A stretch of 64,000 nucleotides of DNA from positions 4,030,001 through 4,094,000 of the forward strand of contig OZ220680.1 of the NCBI GenBank assembly GCA_965116345.1, written 5' to 3'. Made by a program: the position numbers and the translations under genes. This DNA is from VXYL01 sp965116345 (lineage in GTDB: Bacteria > Pseudomonadota > Gammaproteobacteria > Pseudomonadales > Azotimanducaceae). Positions 26,501-33,971 of this stretch are shown in pieces; within the stretch, counting starts at the first letter, position 1, and every line of letters starts with the position of its first letter. A model generated the notes under the pieces. The model saw only the letters and a program-made list of their open reading frames with translations. It made no database searches and had not been told where the DNA came from.

Positions 26501-28367
26501 GCTGCCCCAGGAGACTGTCGAGGACGTCGTCAACCGGGTGATGGCGGGGATCCTCACCCAGGCGAAGCCCGCGATCGCGCCGCGGCGGCGCATCAGTGAG
26601 GAGCAACTCTACCGGCCGATCCGCAACATGCTGATCCACGCCAGGGGCTGCACCGCGGTCAAGCTGATCCGGGTGGCGCACCGGCACAGCGTGCGCATTG
26701 TGCTAGTGCAGTCGGACCCGGACATGGAGTCGGTGCCGGTGGACATGCTGCGCTCGGGCGACGCCGTGGTCTGCATCGGCGGCAACACGCCGGACGAGAG
26801 CTATCTGAACGCCCGTTCCGTGGTCCGCATCGCCGAGGACGAGCACGTGGACTCCCTGCACCCGGGGATCGGCTTCCTGTCCGAGAATTCCCAGTTCGCC
26901 GAACTCGTTCGTTCCCACGGCATCAACTTCGTCGGACCCCCGGTCGCCAGCATGGAGACCATGGGCAACAAGTCCAACGCCATCGCCACCGCCATCGAGC
27001 ACGGTGTGCCGGTGGTGCCCGGCAGCCACGGCATCCTCACCGACGGCGACCGGGCGGCCGACATCGCCGCGGCGATCGGCTATCCGGTGCTCATCAAGGC
27101 GGTGCACGGTGGCGGCGGCAAGGGCATCCAGGTCGTCGAGGCCGCGGACGACTTCCACGAGGCCTTCCACCGTGTCTCGGTGGAGGCCCGCGCGGCGTTT
27201 GGCAACGGCGACGTCTATCTCGAACGCTACGTCACCTCGCTGCGGCACATCGAGGTGCAGATTCTGCGCGACACCCATGGCAACACGAAGGTTCTAGGCC
27301 TGAGGGACTGCAGTGTCCAGCGGGACAAGCAGAAGGTCATCGAGGAGTCCGGTTCGACCATGCTGCCGCAGGAACTGGAGGCCGCGGTCCTAGGCCACGC
27401 GGCGGCGTTGGCGGACGCCGTGGGGTACGTGGGGGCCGGCACCGTGGAGTTCATCTACGACCTCGACGCCGGCGAGGTCTACTTCATGGAGATGAACACC
27501 CGGCTCCAGGTCGAGCATCCGGTGACCGAGTGGGTCTCCGGCGTGGACATCGTCGGCGAACAGTTGCGCATCGGTGCCGGCGAGAGCATCGCGGACCTCG
27601 CCTTCGGCAACGACGGCTACGCCATCGAGGCACGCATCAATGCCGAGCGCGTTGTCGAGACGTCGTCGGGCGAGCTCGTCTTCCAGCCGAGCCCCGGCCG
27701 CATTACCGACTGCGTGCTGCCCGACGAGGAGGGCATCGACGTCATCGCCATGGCCGGGGAGGGCAGGTTCGTCTCGCCGTACTACGACAGCATGATCGCG
27801 CAGATCATCGCCCGCGGTCCCGACCGCGCGGCGACGGCGAGACGCCTGGCCGAGTACCTCGATGGGGTGCGCATTCGGGGCATTGCCACGAACATCCCCC
27901 TGGTCACGCGCATCCTGCGTGACGAGGTCTTTCTCCGGGGCGACTACGACACGGGCTATCTGCCGGAATTCCTGACCCGCCTGGATGCCGATGCCCTGAT
28001 CGCCGAGATCGCCGAAGCCGCTGGCAGCGGCGACGGCGCCATCGGTCGCGAGTCCATCGCCATCGAGGACAGCGACGAGCTCAAGGTGCTGGCGCCATCG
28101 ACCGGCATCCTGTACCTGACGCCTTCACCCAACGAACCGGCGTATGTGGCGGTCGGCCATCGTGTCGCGGCAACCCAGACGCTTTGCCAGCTAGAGGCCT
28201 TCAAGATCTTCACCCCGGTGCACCTCGGCGACTTCAACCCTCCGGATCAGCCGCCCCTCTACGAACCCGACCGAGAGTTCCTGGTCACGCGGATCAACGT
28301 CAGCGGTGGCCAGCAGGTCAACGCCGGGGACCTGCTGTTCGTGGTTAGGCCGGTGGCGGACGACTGA
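23502..28367 (+). CDS. Single-chain acyl-CoA carboxylase: two carboxyltransferase domains, biotin carboxylase and biotinyl domain
   Basis: This encodes 1621 residues from ATG 23502. Residues about 50-300 are AccA-like (LMDTPGAAGDETANRNNQSH, YGLGYSGGAIPLAASNLILS). Residues about 310-800 are a long helical spacer without a known motif. Residues about 810-1010 are AccD-like (ICFSASGG-equivalent VCFISSSGMQTMEGAGALF, FGDCTGGAQASF). Residues about 1050-1500 are biotin carboxylase (HPGIGFLSENSQFAELV, HGGGGKGIQVV, EMNTRLQVEHPVTEW). The C-terminus is a biotinyl domain with QLEAFKIFTPV, where EAMKM is usual. It probably makes malonyl-CoA or a related acyl-CoA. The substrate is not readable. It is divergent from the multihaem gene. 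Confidence 0.85.
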   Translation: MDKSALGDLYLIAESLAQDSSLLPDTEQEFDPPLRGVLSEADIVRQAELLDNLDIDSYIEAVVAGAEDPKRIPAPDVIRRLGDVEHEELDGPFYSATVTMDFDGTPRSVGFIAQNRAVRSGEWMPEHHLKAAACIVEYANRSVPIVSLMDTPGAAGDETANRNNQSHSISRLIAEMSNTDVPNLGIVYGLGYSGGAIPLAASNLILSVRDGVFSTIQPKGLASIARRLNLSWQQCAKQVGLSPFELRRQGNIDAIIDFVPGEEVENLRLAIISGIHHVEEGIKRFVGDNPYVLDEYQRSIQRYLNPSERLRKFQASAALKLTKNPTEYLNVFGIAYRYLRYLRVRRRIKATSTQSYGRLAEQELPTGELDVRTDRERRETFLRWLQDPDRVIYDDSLSRAWKNYVEKKATIHDARGRIAQFLFGERRKNYEDARTTLISTVGMYLYNRWKRDAAGNFRALKAFAENVDETRHLFRVSELVEPRALIDTIRADELLGPVLRQRFTHEGMKLFGDIADKSDAYLREQLASELNMAVTEGPLTELAIESVLSAGARRAVNGQSSVIVANRLILDDRLGAGVETADAAAGETALADMTVVEVVLHEELRADFARECENYLLFDRVYDDIIANLELIAREAESSRSLSRASLRRLIDTALAQAADDLGADADAERFSTQFFDWYARTSKMPRSNRFFRDVEEWKKGAFSHVSDTLFVVVTFLFERLLASYLQAEWEGKRYDGRIAPRNIGRRKDFWNRLVQAYRDLLIRETLQRHKRTKATGYQAFVDRFFNEFDELNGDLMSSDPHRFPGLRVSIEGALQKGMPPCGVVTGIGRFENGEGGLKVGTVISNLEFKAGAFDMASAEKFCKLLVTCAEQHLPVVCFISSSGMQTMEGAGALFSMAAINDRITRFVRDYDLPVIVFGFGDCTGGAQASFVTHPLVQTYYLSGASMPFAGQIVVPSYLPSDSHLANYLFNVPGSMQGLVKHPFLPDLDDELRAIDPDIPLPQETVEDVVNRVMAGILTQAKPAIAPRRRISEEQLYRPIRNMLIHARGCTAVKLIRVAHRHSVRIVLVQSDPDMESVPVDMLRSGDAVVCIGGNTPDESYLNARSVVRIAEDEHVDSLHPGIGFLSENSQFAELVRSHGINFVGPPVASMETMGNKSNAIATAIEHGVPVVPGSHGILTDGDRAADIAAAIGYPVLIKAVHGGGGKGIQVVEAADDFHEAFHRVSVEARAAFGNGDVYLERYVTSLRHIEVQILRDTHGNTKVLGLRDCSVQRDKQKVIEESGSTMLPQELEAAVLGHAAALADAVGYVGAGTVEFIYDLDAGEVYFMEMNTRLQVEHPVTEWVSGVDIVGEQLRIGAGESIADLAFGNDGYAIEARINAERVVETSSGELVFQPSPGRITDCVLPDEEGIDVIAMAGEGRFVSPYYDSMIAQIIARGPDRAATARRLAEYLDGVRIRGIATNIPLVTRILRDEVFLRGDYDTGYLPEFLTRLDADALIAEIAEAAGSGDGAIGRESIAIEDSDELKVLAPSTGILYLTPSPNEPAYVAVGHRVAATQTLCQLEAFKIFTPVHLGDFNPPDQPPLYEPDREFLVTRINVSGGQQVNAGDLLFVVRPVADD

Positions 28368-28412
28368 TCAGCCGCACGTGATCGGCCGCGACGGCTGGAA
28401 GTTGCTGGTATT

Positions 28413-28487
28413 CTGCCCTAGGGCAGGGGCGCTCGAAGGCGAGCGTCTCGGCGCCGGAGAACCGGTGCGCTTGCAGGACCTTCCCTA
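28413..28487. repeat. Intergenic palindrome, hisF-like 41-bp segment and terminator-like hairpin
   Basis: Between two convergent genes lie the perfect palindrome CTGCCCTAGGGCAG (28413-28426), the hairpin GCTCG/AAGG/CGAGC (28431-28444), and a segment 28427-28467. That segment is 39/41 identical to the inside of hisF (32708-32748); 28 bases in a row match. It ends in GACCTTCCCTAG (28478-28489), a string also present in the hairpin at 10187-10217, and contributes the TAG stop of the lipoprotein gene. It is either a copied hisF piece or a dispersed element. Confidence 0.6.
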
Positions 28488-29768
28488 GGGTCGTCGCATC
28501 GACCCGTAGTCGCGTACGAAGACAATCCGCACCTTGGTTGGATCCCATCGATATTCCGCCGCGAGCAGGCGACCGTCCGGCGTAACTGCGGTACTCGTCA
28601 CGTACGCCGTGTGACGGGCGATCTCGCGAAGTTCGCCCGCCCGCGTCAACTCCAGCACCAGGCTGGCACCGTCCGCATAGGGGAACCCGTATGGCCTCGT
28701 ACGGTCCAGCACGACGATCGTCGCATCGTCGATCTCGTGCCAGCCCACGACCTGGTGGACGGTGACATCGCCCGGTAGCCGGTGGGAGGACACTGGGGTG
28801 CCTTCGGCGTCCACGAGGCGAAGATGCTGGCTGTACATCGAGATCTTGGCGAATCGGGCTTCGGGTCCGGAGCGCACGGGTACGTAGCCCACGCGGTCAA
28901 GCGGAGGCAGGCTCCACTTCATCCTCTCGCGCCATTCCATGACCCACAGTGGCGCATGGCTGCCGTTTCCGCGCAGCACGGACATGTGTCGAAAGGCATA
29001 GCGGCTCGCGTTGATCGCCGGGTACGGGTATAGGATCACCTCCTCGCGACCATCACCTTCAAGGTCCATCGTCCTGATGCGGGAGGCGTGGTTGTCCGAG
29101 ACCACGAGTTGCTTGTTCGACGAACCCGGATCGACGATCCAGAACGCCGTCCGAAACGGCGGCGGATGGACCCACCAGGGCGAGTCGTCCTCGTAATCCT
29201 GCAGGTTGAGCGCGACGATGCTGTCGTGTCCGTCCCCGTCGAAGTCCGTGGCGGCCAATTGGTAACAGCCTTTGCACTCCCACACGACTCGAGGTGCGCG
29301 CTCGCCCAACGGGAAGGCGTGCAGCTCGCGCTCCGCGGGAGCGCCATGCAAGCCGGCCACCCAGATGTCGTCGGCGGCGCGGAACAAGGCCGTCCACTGG
29401 TAGGTCTGCGCGAACTTCACGGTGCGCTCCAACCGGCCAGCGGTATCCAGGAACCGGACGCCATTGCGGGCCAGGACGACCACGCCGCCGTCCCCGAGGA
29501 CGTGCAGTTCATCCACGATCCCGTTCTCTCCACCATCGCTGCCGCCGGCCCCTCTCATGCTCGGCAGGGACGGCGCCTCCCAGGAGACGAGCAATCGGGG
29601 TTCGCTGCCCAGGTCGCTCGCCGCTAAGCTGACCGTTTGCCGAGAAAGCAGGGCACCGACGTTGCACCCCGATGTCGACAGGAGCACGAGAACCACGGCG
29701 GGCAAGGCCAGAATGCGTAGCCTCTCGCGGAACCAACGGGCCCACCGCCGACTGGGCTCGACACCCAT
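28485..29768 (-). CDS. Predicted lipoprotein with FG-GAP/VCBS-like beta-propeller
   Basis: This encodes 427 residues from ATG 29766-29768; an upstream ATG at 29805 adds 13 residues. The basic N-terminus (RRWARWFRERLRI) and hydrophobic core (LALPAVVLVLLSTSGC) give a likely lipoprotein signal with Cys35, though the -3 residue is Thr rather than Leu. The mature part has calcium-loop-like repeats, AATDFDGDGHDSIVALNL and TMDLEGDGREEVILYPYP, typical of FG-GAP/VCBS propellers. No enzyme motif is seen. It is probably anchored in a membrane and exposed outward. The function is unknown. Confidence 0.65.
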   Translation of the reverse strand: MGVEPSRRWARWFRERLRILALPAVVLVLLSTSGCNVGALLSRQTVSLAASDLGSEPRLLVSWEAPSLPSMRGAGGSDGGENGIVDELHVLGDGGVVVLARNGVRFLDTAGRLERTVKFAQTYQWTALFRAADDIWVAGLHGAPAERELHAFPLGERAPRVVWECKGCYQLAATDFDGDGHDSIVALNLQDYEDDSPWWVHPPPFRTAFWIVDPGSSNKQLVVSDNHASRIRTMDLEGDGREEVILYPYPAINASRYAFRHMSVLRGNGSHAPLWVMEWRERMKWSLPPLDRVGYVPVRSGPEARFAKISMYSQHLRLVDAEGTPVSSHRLPGDVTVHQVVGWHEIDDATIVVLDRTRPYGFPYADGASLVLELTRAGELREIARHTAYVTSTAVTPDGRLLAAEYRWDPTKVRIVFVRDYGSMRRP

Positions 29769-29807
29769 CGGTCCGCCACACCCTCGACGAATCAATATGA
29801 GACGCAC

Positions 29808-30402
29808 TGTTGTCCCGGATTAACCAAGGTGCCCGTCAGGAAACACGCGACCGCTTGCGTGTTGCAGCGAGCCATTGGATTCGAGCCGCGATGAATGTTG
29901 TTCGATCTCGTATCGGCCAATGGCACGATCAGTGCCATCGGTCGTTTGGGCGTCCATGTCGCTAGACTGGAATTCAGTCGATGCGTCCGCGAATACCCTT
30001 AGCACGGTGTCTTGCAGATCCCGCAGGGTCCCGCCCAAACGAACGTCGACAGGCCCACTAGCGCCAATTGGGGCATCATCCGGCAATGAGAAACAGTCGC
30101 CATGTCCCGAACTCACATTGAGCTGCGTTGGCCTAACGATAGCCCAAGATCGAGTGGTAGTCGAAGACAGTCAAACGACCGACGAGTAATGCACGGATTG
30201 TGCGTCGAATCAGATCAGAGTCTTAAGCATGTCCAGCGGTTCCAAGGTCGTCGTACGCGAGCGCAGCGGTGAACACCTCGACATCGCCTCCTCCTCCGCG
30301 CCCGGGATCGTTGTTCCGTACTCGCTCGCCCGTTGTGATCGCCCGGCTCGGACCATCGCGGTCGCGCGCGCCGACCGATCCGACCTCATTCGCTGCCCGA
30401 AC
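29808..30402. other. Intergenic region without a convincing gene
   Basis: About 600 bp lie between the lipoprotein start and the serine hydrolase stop. The left part (29820-30230) is less GC-rich than its surroundings. Short open frames exist on both strands, but none has recognisable family sequence, a good ribosome site or consistent codon use. The region could hold the lipoprotein promoter or a decayed gene. A REP-like element closes it on the right. Confidence 0.5.
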
Positions 30403-30430
30403 GGGCGAGGACAAGCCGTGCCCCTACGGG
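30403..30430. repeat. REP-like element overlapping the end of the serine hydrolase gene
   Basis: GGGCGAGGACAAGCCGTGCCCCTACGG (30403-30429) matches the REP core at 17567-17591 with small changes. The CTA at 30424-30426 is the TAG stop of the minus-strand serine hydrolase, so the repeat edge supplies the gene's stop codon. Confidence 0.65.
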
Positions 30431-31521
30431 GCGATGGAACCAATGACGCGGTCGACGATTCCCGCCGCATCGCCCGCCCATCGCGTGACCACCACGAGGT
30501 CGTGTTCCGGCACGACGCACACGGTGTTGCCACCGGCACCGAGGGCGGCAAACGCGCTCGCCGATGCGGCCGGCCAGGCGAGGCGGTCCGTGTTCAGCCA
30601 CCACAGGGCACCGTAGCGCGGGTTCGCGGCGCACGGCGCGAGGGCGGTGTCGATGGCGGCTTCCGATAGAACGCGGGTGCTGTTCCAGTTTCCACGCGCC
30701 AGCATGAGCAGGCCGAAACGGGCGTGGTCGAGAGCGCTGATCCACAACCCCCCGCCCCAATGGGCGCCACCCGGGACGGAGGCGAAGGTCGTCCCGCCGA
30801 TGTCGACTTCGGCATTGTCGTAGGCGTGCCATCGCCACGCGTCGGTTGCCCCGATCGGGTCCATGATCTCCGTCCGGAGCACGTCGGGCAGCGGTCGGCG
30901 CCAGACATGCGCAGCCGCCAGCGCGAGCGCGTTGACGCGCACGTCGTTGTACTCCCAGAAGGTCCCGGGCGTGTTCAAGGCCCTCGGTTCGCCCTTGTGG
31001 CCCGGGTGGTCGCCGCGATTGACCGCGCGGTTGTGATCCACGGTGTCGGGAATCCCGAACAGCGTCCCCGACCACTCGCTGGTCTGCTGCAGCAGATGGC
31101 GCCAGGTCACGGTGCCGTTGTGCGTGCCGGAGAACCACTCCCCGTGAACGTAGTCGACGACGGGATCGTCCAGGTCGGCGATGAGCCCGCGGTCAACGGC
31201 GACGGCGACGCAGGCCCAGAGGTAGCTCTTGGTGGCGCTGAAGGTCATGTCCACCCGCGCCGGCGTTCCCCATTCGGCGACGATTTGGCCGTTGCTGACG
31301 ACCAGGCCGCTGGCCGATCCTCTCGGTTTCGTCGGCCCGATGATGCGGTTGTGGGGCGGGGGATCGTCCCGGGCGATCATCGTGCTCACGTCGTCCGGCC
31401 AGGCGATCTCGGAGGTCTCTGCGTAGTTGCAGGCTCGGGCAAGGGTCGCCGGGTCGAAACCAAGCGTGGCCGGCTCGGCTCTCGACCAGCGGCCTGGCGG
31501 CGGGAACGCGATGCGGGCCAT
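30424..31521 (-). CDS. Serine hydrolase, beta-lactamase class C / penicillin-binding-protein-like
   Basis: This is a 365-residue protein of PF00144. The SxxK motif is in MTFSATKSYLWAC, the YxN motif is WEYNDVRVNALALA, and GGGLWISALDHARFGLLMLA is typical of the family. The C-terminal HxG-type motif appears as ALGAGGNTVCVVP, without the usual His or Lys. No signal peptide is evident. It could be an esterase, amidase or D-aminopeptidase; true beta-lactamase activity is not implied. Its final codons and TAG stop lie in a REP-like repeat. Confidence 0.85.
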   Translation of the reverse strand: MARIAFPPPGRWSRAEPATLGFDPATLARACNYAETSEIAWPDDVSTMIARDDPPPHNRIIGPTKPRGSASGLVVSNGQIVAEWGTPARVDMTFSATKSYLWACVAVAVDRGLIADLDDPVVDYVHGEWFSGTHNGTVTWRHLLQQTSEWSGTLFGIPDTVDHNRAVNRGDHPGHKGEPRALNTPGTFWEYNDVRVNALALAAAHVWRRPLPDVLRTEIMDPIGATDAWRWHAYDNAEVDIGGTTFASVPGGAHWGGGLWISALDHARFGLLMLARGNWNSTRVLSEAAIDTALAPCAANPRYGALWWLNTDRLAWPAASASAFAALGAGGNTVCVVPEHDLVVVTRWAGDAAGIVDRVIGSIAP

Positions 31522-31607
31522 CGGTCCACAATAGCAGTTCGACCGAGCGTGACGCGCGCTCCAAGCCGCTACAATCTGCGCTTTCGTGCTCCGGACCGTA
31601 GCCCTGC

Positions 31608-32231
31608 ATGGCCGTCATCGTCGACTACGACGCGGGAAACCTGAAGAGCGTTGAGCGGGCCTGCCGCGAGGTGGGCCTCGATACCGTGATATCCAACGAC
31701 CCGGGGCGCATCCGGGCGGCGGACCGGATCATCTTCCCAGGTGTCGGCGCGGCCGGCAGCGCCATGCGGAGTCTCGCCCGGAGCGGCGTCGATGCCGCGC
31801 TGGTGGGCGCTTTCCATGCCGGCACGCCGATTCTCGGCATCTGCCTAGGGTTGCAGATCTCGCTGGACCGTTCGGAGGAGAACGACACCGAGACGCTCGG
31901 CCTGGTGCCCGGCGACGTGCGGCGTTTCCGCCTCGACGATCCACGCCTCAAGGTCCCGCACATGGGTTGGAACGCCGTGAACCTGTGCCGCTCGCACCCC
32001 GTGCTGGACGGTATCGAACCCGGCGACGAGTTCTACTTCGTCCATGCCTACCGGCCGGTCCCGACGAACCCGGAAGACGTCATCGCCGAGTCCAGCTACG
32101 AGGGCGCGTTCTGCTCGGCGCTCGGCCGCGGCAACTACGTGGCCACCCAGTTCCATCCGGAGAAAAGCGGCCGGGTGGGCCTGGGCCTGCTGGAACGGTT
32201 CGCCGCCTGGGATGGTCGGGTCGATGCTTAG
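31608..32231 (+). CDS. hisH: Imidazole glycerol phosphate synthase, glutaminase subunit
   Basis: This is a 207-residue class I glutamine amidotransferase. The catalytic triad is in GICLGLQ (Cys) and TQFHPEKSG (His, Glu); the N-terminus is VIVDYDAGNLKSVERAC and FPGVGAAGSAM is the oxyanion-side loop. HisH releases ammonia from glutamine and channels it to HisF. The stop overlaps the hisF start by eight bases. No other histidine gene lies near, so the pair could serve histidine synthesis from a split locus or an amidotransfer step elsewhere. Confidence 0.93.
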   Translation: MAVIVDYDAGNLKSVERACREVGLDTVISNDPGRIRAADRIIFPGVGAAGSAMRSLARSGVDAALVGAFHAGTPILGICLGLQISLDRSEENDTETLGLVPGDVRRFRLDDPRLKVPHMGWNAVNLCRSHPVLDGIEPGDEFYFVHAYRPVPTNPEDVIAESSYEGAFCSALGRGNYVATQFHPEKSGRVGLGLLERFAAWDGRVDA

Positions 32232-33003
32232 CAAACGCCTCATCGCCTGCCTGGACGTGCGCGATGGCCACCTCGCCAAGAGCGTGAAGTTCGTCGACAC
32301 GAAGAACATCGGTGATCCCGTAGCGAAGGCGCGCGAGTACTACATCGACGGTCTCGACGAGTTGGTGTTCTACGACATCACGGCCTCGAGCGAAGGCCGC
32401 CGGATCATCCTGGACGTGGTCGAAGCCGTCGCCGAGATGGTGTTCATTCCCCTGTCCGTGGGCGGCGGCGTGGCCTCGGTCGGGGACGCGACCGACCTGC
32501 GCCTGGCCGGCGCCGAGAAGATCAACGTCAACTCGGCCGCGGTGAGACGCCCGGCGCTGATCGCGGAGTGCGCCGAGGCAATCGGTGGCCAGAACGTCGT
32601 GCTCTCCATGGACATCCGCCGCGTCGAGCCGAACGAGGCCATGCCGTCGGGCTACGAGATCGTTATCAACGGGGGCCGGCTGGCGATGGGCATCGACGCC
32701 CTGGCCTGGGCGCTCGAAGGCGAGCGTCTCGGCGCAGGAGAACTGGTGGTCAACTCCATCGACGCCGACGGCACGCGCGAAGGCTACGAACTCAGGCTCA
32801 CCCGCATGCTCGCGGAGGCCGTGCGCATTCCCGTCATCGCCTCCGGCGGCGCCGGTGAACCGGCCCATCTCTACGATGTGCTCACCGAGGGTCGCGCGGA
32901 CGCCGCCCTCGTGGCGTCCATGGTCCACTACGGCGACTATACGGTATCCGGCTTGAAGGGCTACCTCGACGACAGAGGCGTCAAGATGCGGATGTCCTGG
33001 TGA
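32224..33003 (+). CDS. hisF: Imidazole glycerol phosphate synthase, cyclase subunit
   Basis: This encodes 259 residues from ATG 32224. The TIM barrel carries the catalytic aspartates in CLDVRDGHLAKS and VLSMDIRRVEPN. Phosphate-site loops are SVGGGVASVGDATDL and VIASGGAGEPAHLYDV, with NSIDADGTREGYEL between. The wording YYIDGLDELVFYDITASSEGRR and SGYEIVINGGR resembles a HisF subgroup I associate with deltaproteobacteria rather than the enteric form, so lateral origin or a paralogue is possible. It partners HisH. The stop overlaps the quinone reductase start (TGATG). Confidence 0.93.
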   Translation: MLSKRLIACLDVRDGHLAKSVKFVDTKNIGDPVAKAREYYIDGLDELVFYDITASSEGRRIILDVVEAVAEMVFIPLSVGGGVASVGDATDLRLAGAEKINVNSAAVRRPALIAECAEAIGGQNVVLSMDIRRVEPNEAMPSGYEIVINGGRLAMGIDALAWALEGERLGAGELVVNSIDADGTREGYELRLTRMLAEAVRIPVIASGGAGEPAHLYDVLTEGRADAALVASMVHYGDYTVSGLKGYLDDRGVKMRMSW

Positions 33004-33971
33004 TGAAGGCGATCGTCGTTCGCGAACAAGCCCTCGTCTGGGAGGAGATGGACGAACCGGCCGTCGGTCCCGGCGAGGTGCGCATCGACAACCAGGCCAC
33101 GGCGGTGAACCGCGCCGACCTGGCGCAGCGGGCCGGGGGCTATCCGCCGCCGCCGGGTGCGAGCCCCGTACTCGGCCTGGAGTGCGCCGGTGTCGTCAGC
33201 GCGGTTGGCGAAGGGGTGGCCCGGGTGGCCGTGGGGGACGAGGTCTGCGCGCTGCTTGCCGGCGGCGGCTATGCCGAGACCGTGGTGGTTCCCGCCGGAC
33301 AGGTGCTGCGCAAGCCCGCGAACCTGTCGTTCGAGGAAGCCGCGTCGATCCCGGAAGTCTTCGCCACCGCCTACCTCAACCTCTACATCGAGGCGCGGCT
33401 GGGCCGGGGTGAACGGGCGCTGATCCACGCGGGCGCCAGCGGGGTCGGCACGGCCGCGTTGCAGATGGGCAGGGCGTTCGGCAATCCCATGTTCGTCACC
33501 GCCGGTTCCGATGCGAAGATCGGACGCTGCGTCGCGCTGGGGGCGGACGCGGGTTTCGACCGCCACCGCGGCGACTTCTCGGCGGCGGTCATGGCCTGGA
33601 GTGACGGCGAGGGCGCCGACGTGATCCTCGACCCCGTCGGCGGGTCGTACCTCAAGTCGAACCTGAACTGTCTCGCGGTGGACGGACGACTCGTGGTGAT
33701 CGGACTGTTGGGCGGCGCCTCGGCTGAACTGCCCATCGGCTCGATGATGGTCAAGCGGCAGCGGATCATCGGCTCGACATTGCGCGCGCGGTCGATCGCG
33801 GCCAAGGCCAACGTCATGGACGATCTGAAGGCGCGCGTGTGGCCCCTGTTGGCCAGCGGCGGGATCAAGCCGGTGATCGAGGAGGTGTTGCCGATCCGGG
33901 AGGCCGCGCGGGCCCACGAACTGATCGCCGCCAACCAGACCTTCGGCAAGGTCGTACTCAAGGTGCGTTGA
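33003..33971 (+). CDS. NAD(P)H-quinone oxidoreductase, zinc-free MDR family (PIG3-like)
   Basis: This encodes 322 residues from ATG 33003; GTG 33000 also reads in frame. It has the MDR fold: MKAIVVREQALVWEEM, NRADLAQRAGGYPPPPGAS, GLECAGVVSAVGEGV, the nucleotide-binding ALIHAGASGVGTAALQMGRA and VIGLLGGASAEL. It lacks the structural zinc cysteines of alcohol dehydrogenases. It probably reduces quinones or alpha,beta-unsaturated carbonyls in the cytoplasm. It overlaps hisF at its start, and its 3' end overlaps the convergent M14 gene by 14 bp. Confidence 0.9.
   Translation: MKAIVVREQALVWEEMDEPAVGPGEVRIDNQATAVNRADLAQRAGGYPPPPGASPVLGLECAGVVSAVGEGVARVAVGDEVCALLAGGGYAETVVVPAGQVLRKPANLSFEEAASIPEVFATAYLNLYIEARLGRGERALIHAGASGVGTAALQMGRAFGNPMFVTAGSDAKIGRCVALGADAGFDRHRGDFSAAVMAWSDGEGADVILDPVGGSYLKSNLNCLAVDGRLVVIGLLGGASAELPIGSMMVKRQRIIGSTLRARSIAAKANVMDDLKARVWPLLASGGIKPVIEEVLPIREAARAHELIAANQTFGKVVLKVR

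Noticed and set aside
23562..26687. 1041-codon minus-strand open frame
   Set aside because: It lies antisense to the carboxylase gene and results from high GC and codon bias. It shows no domain and has the wrong codon pattern.
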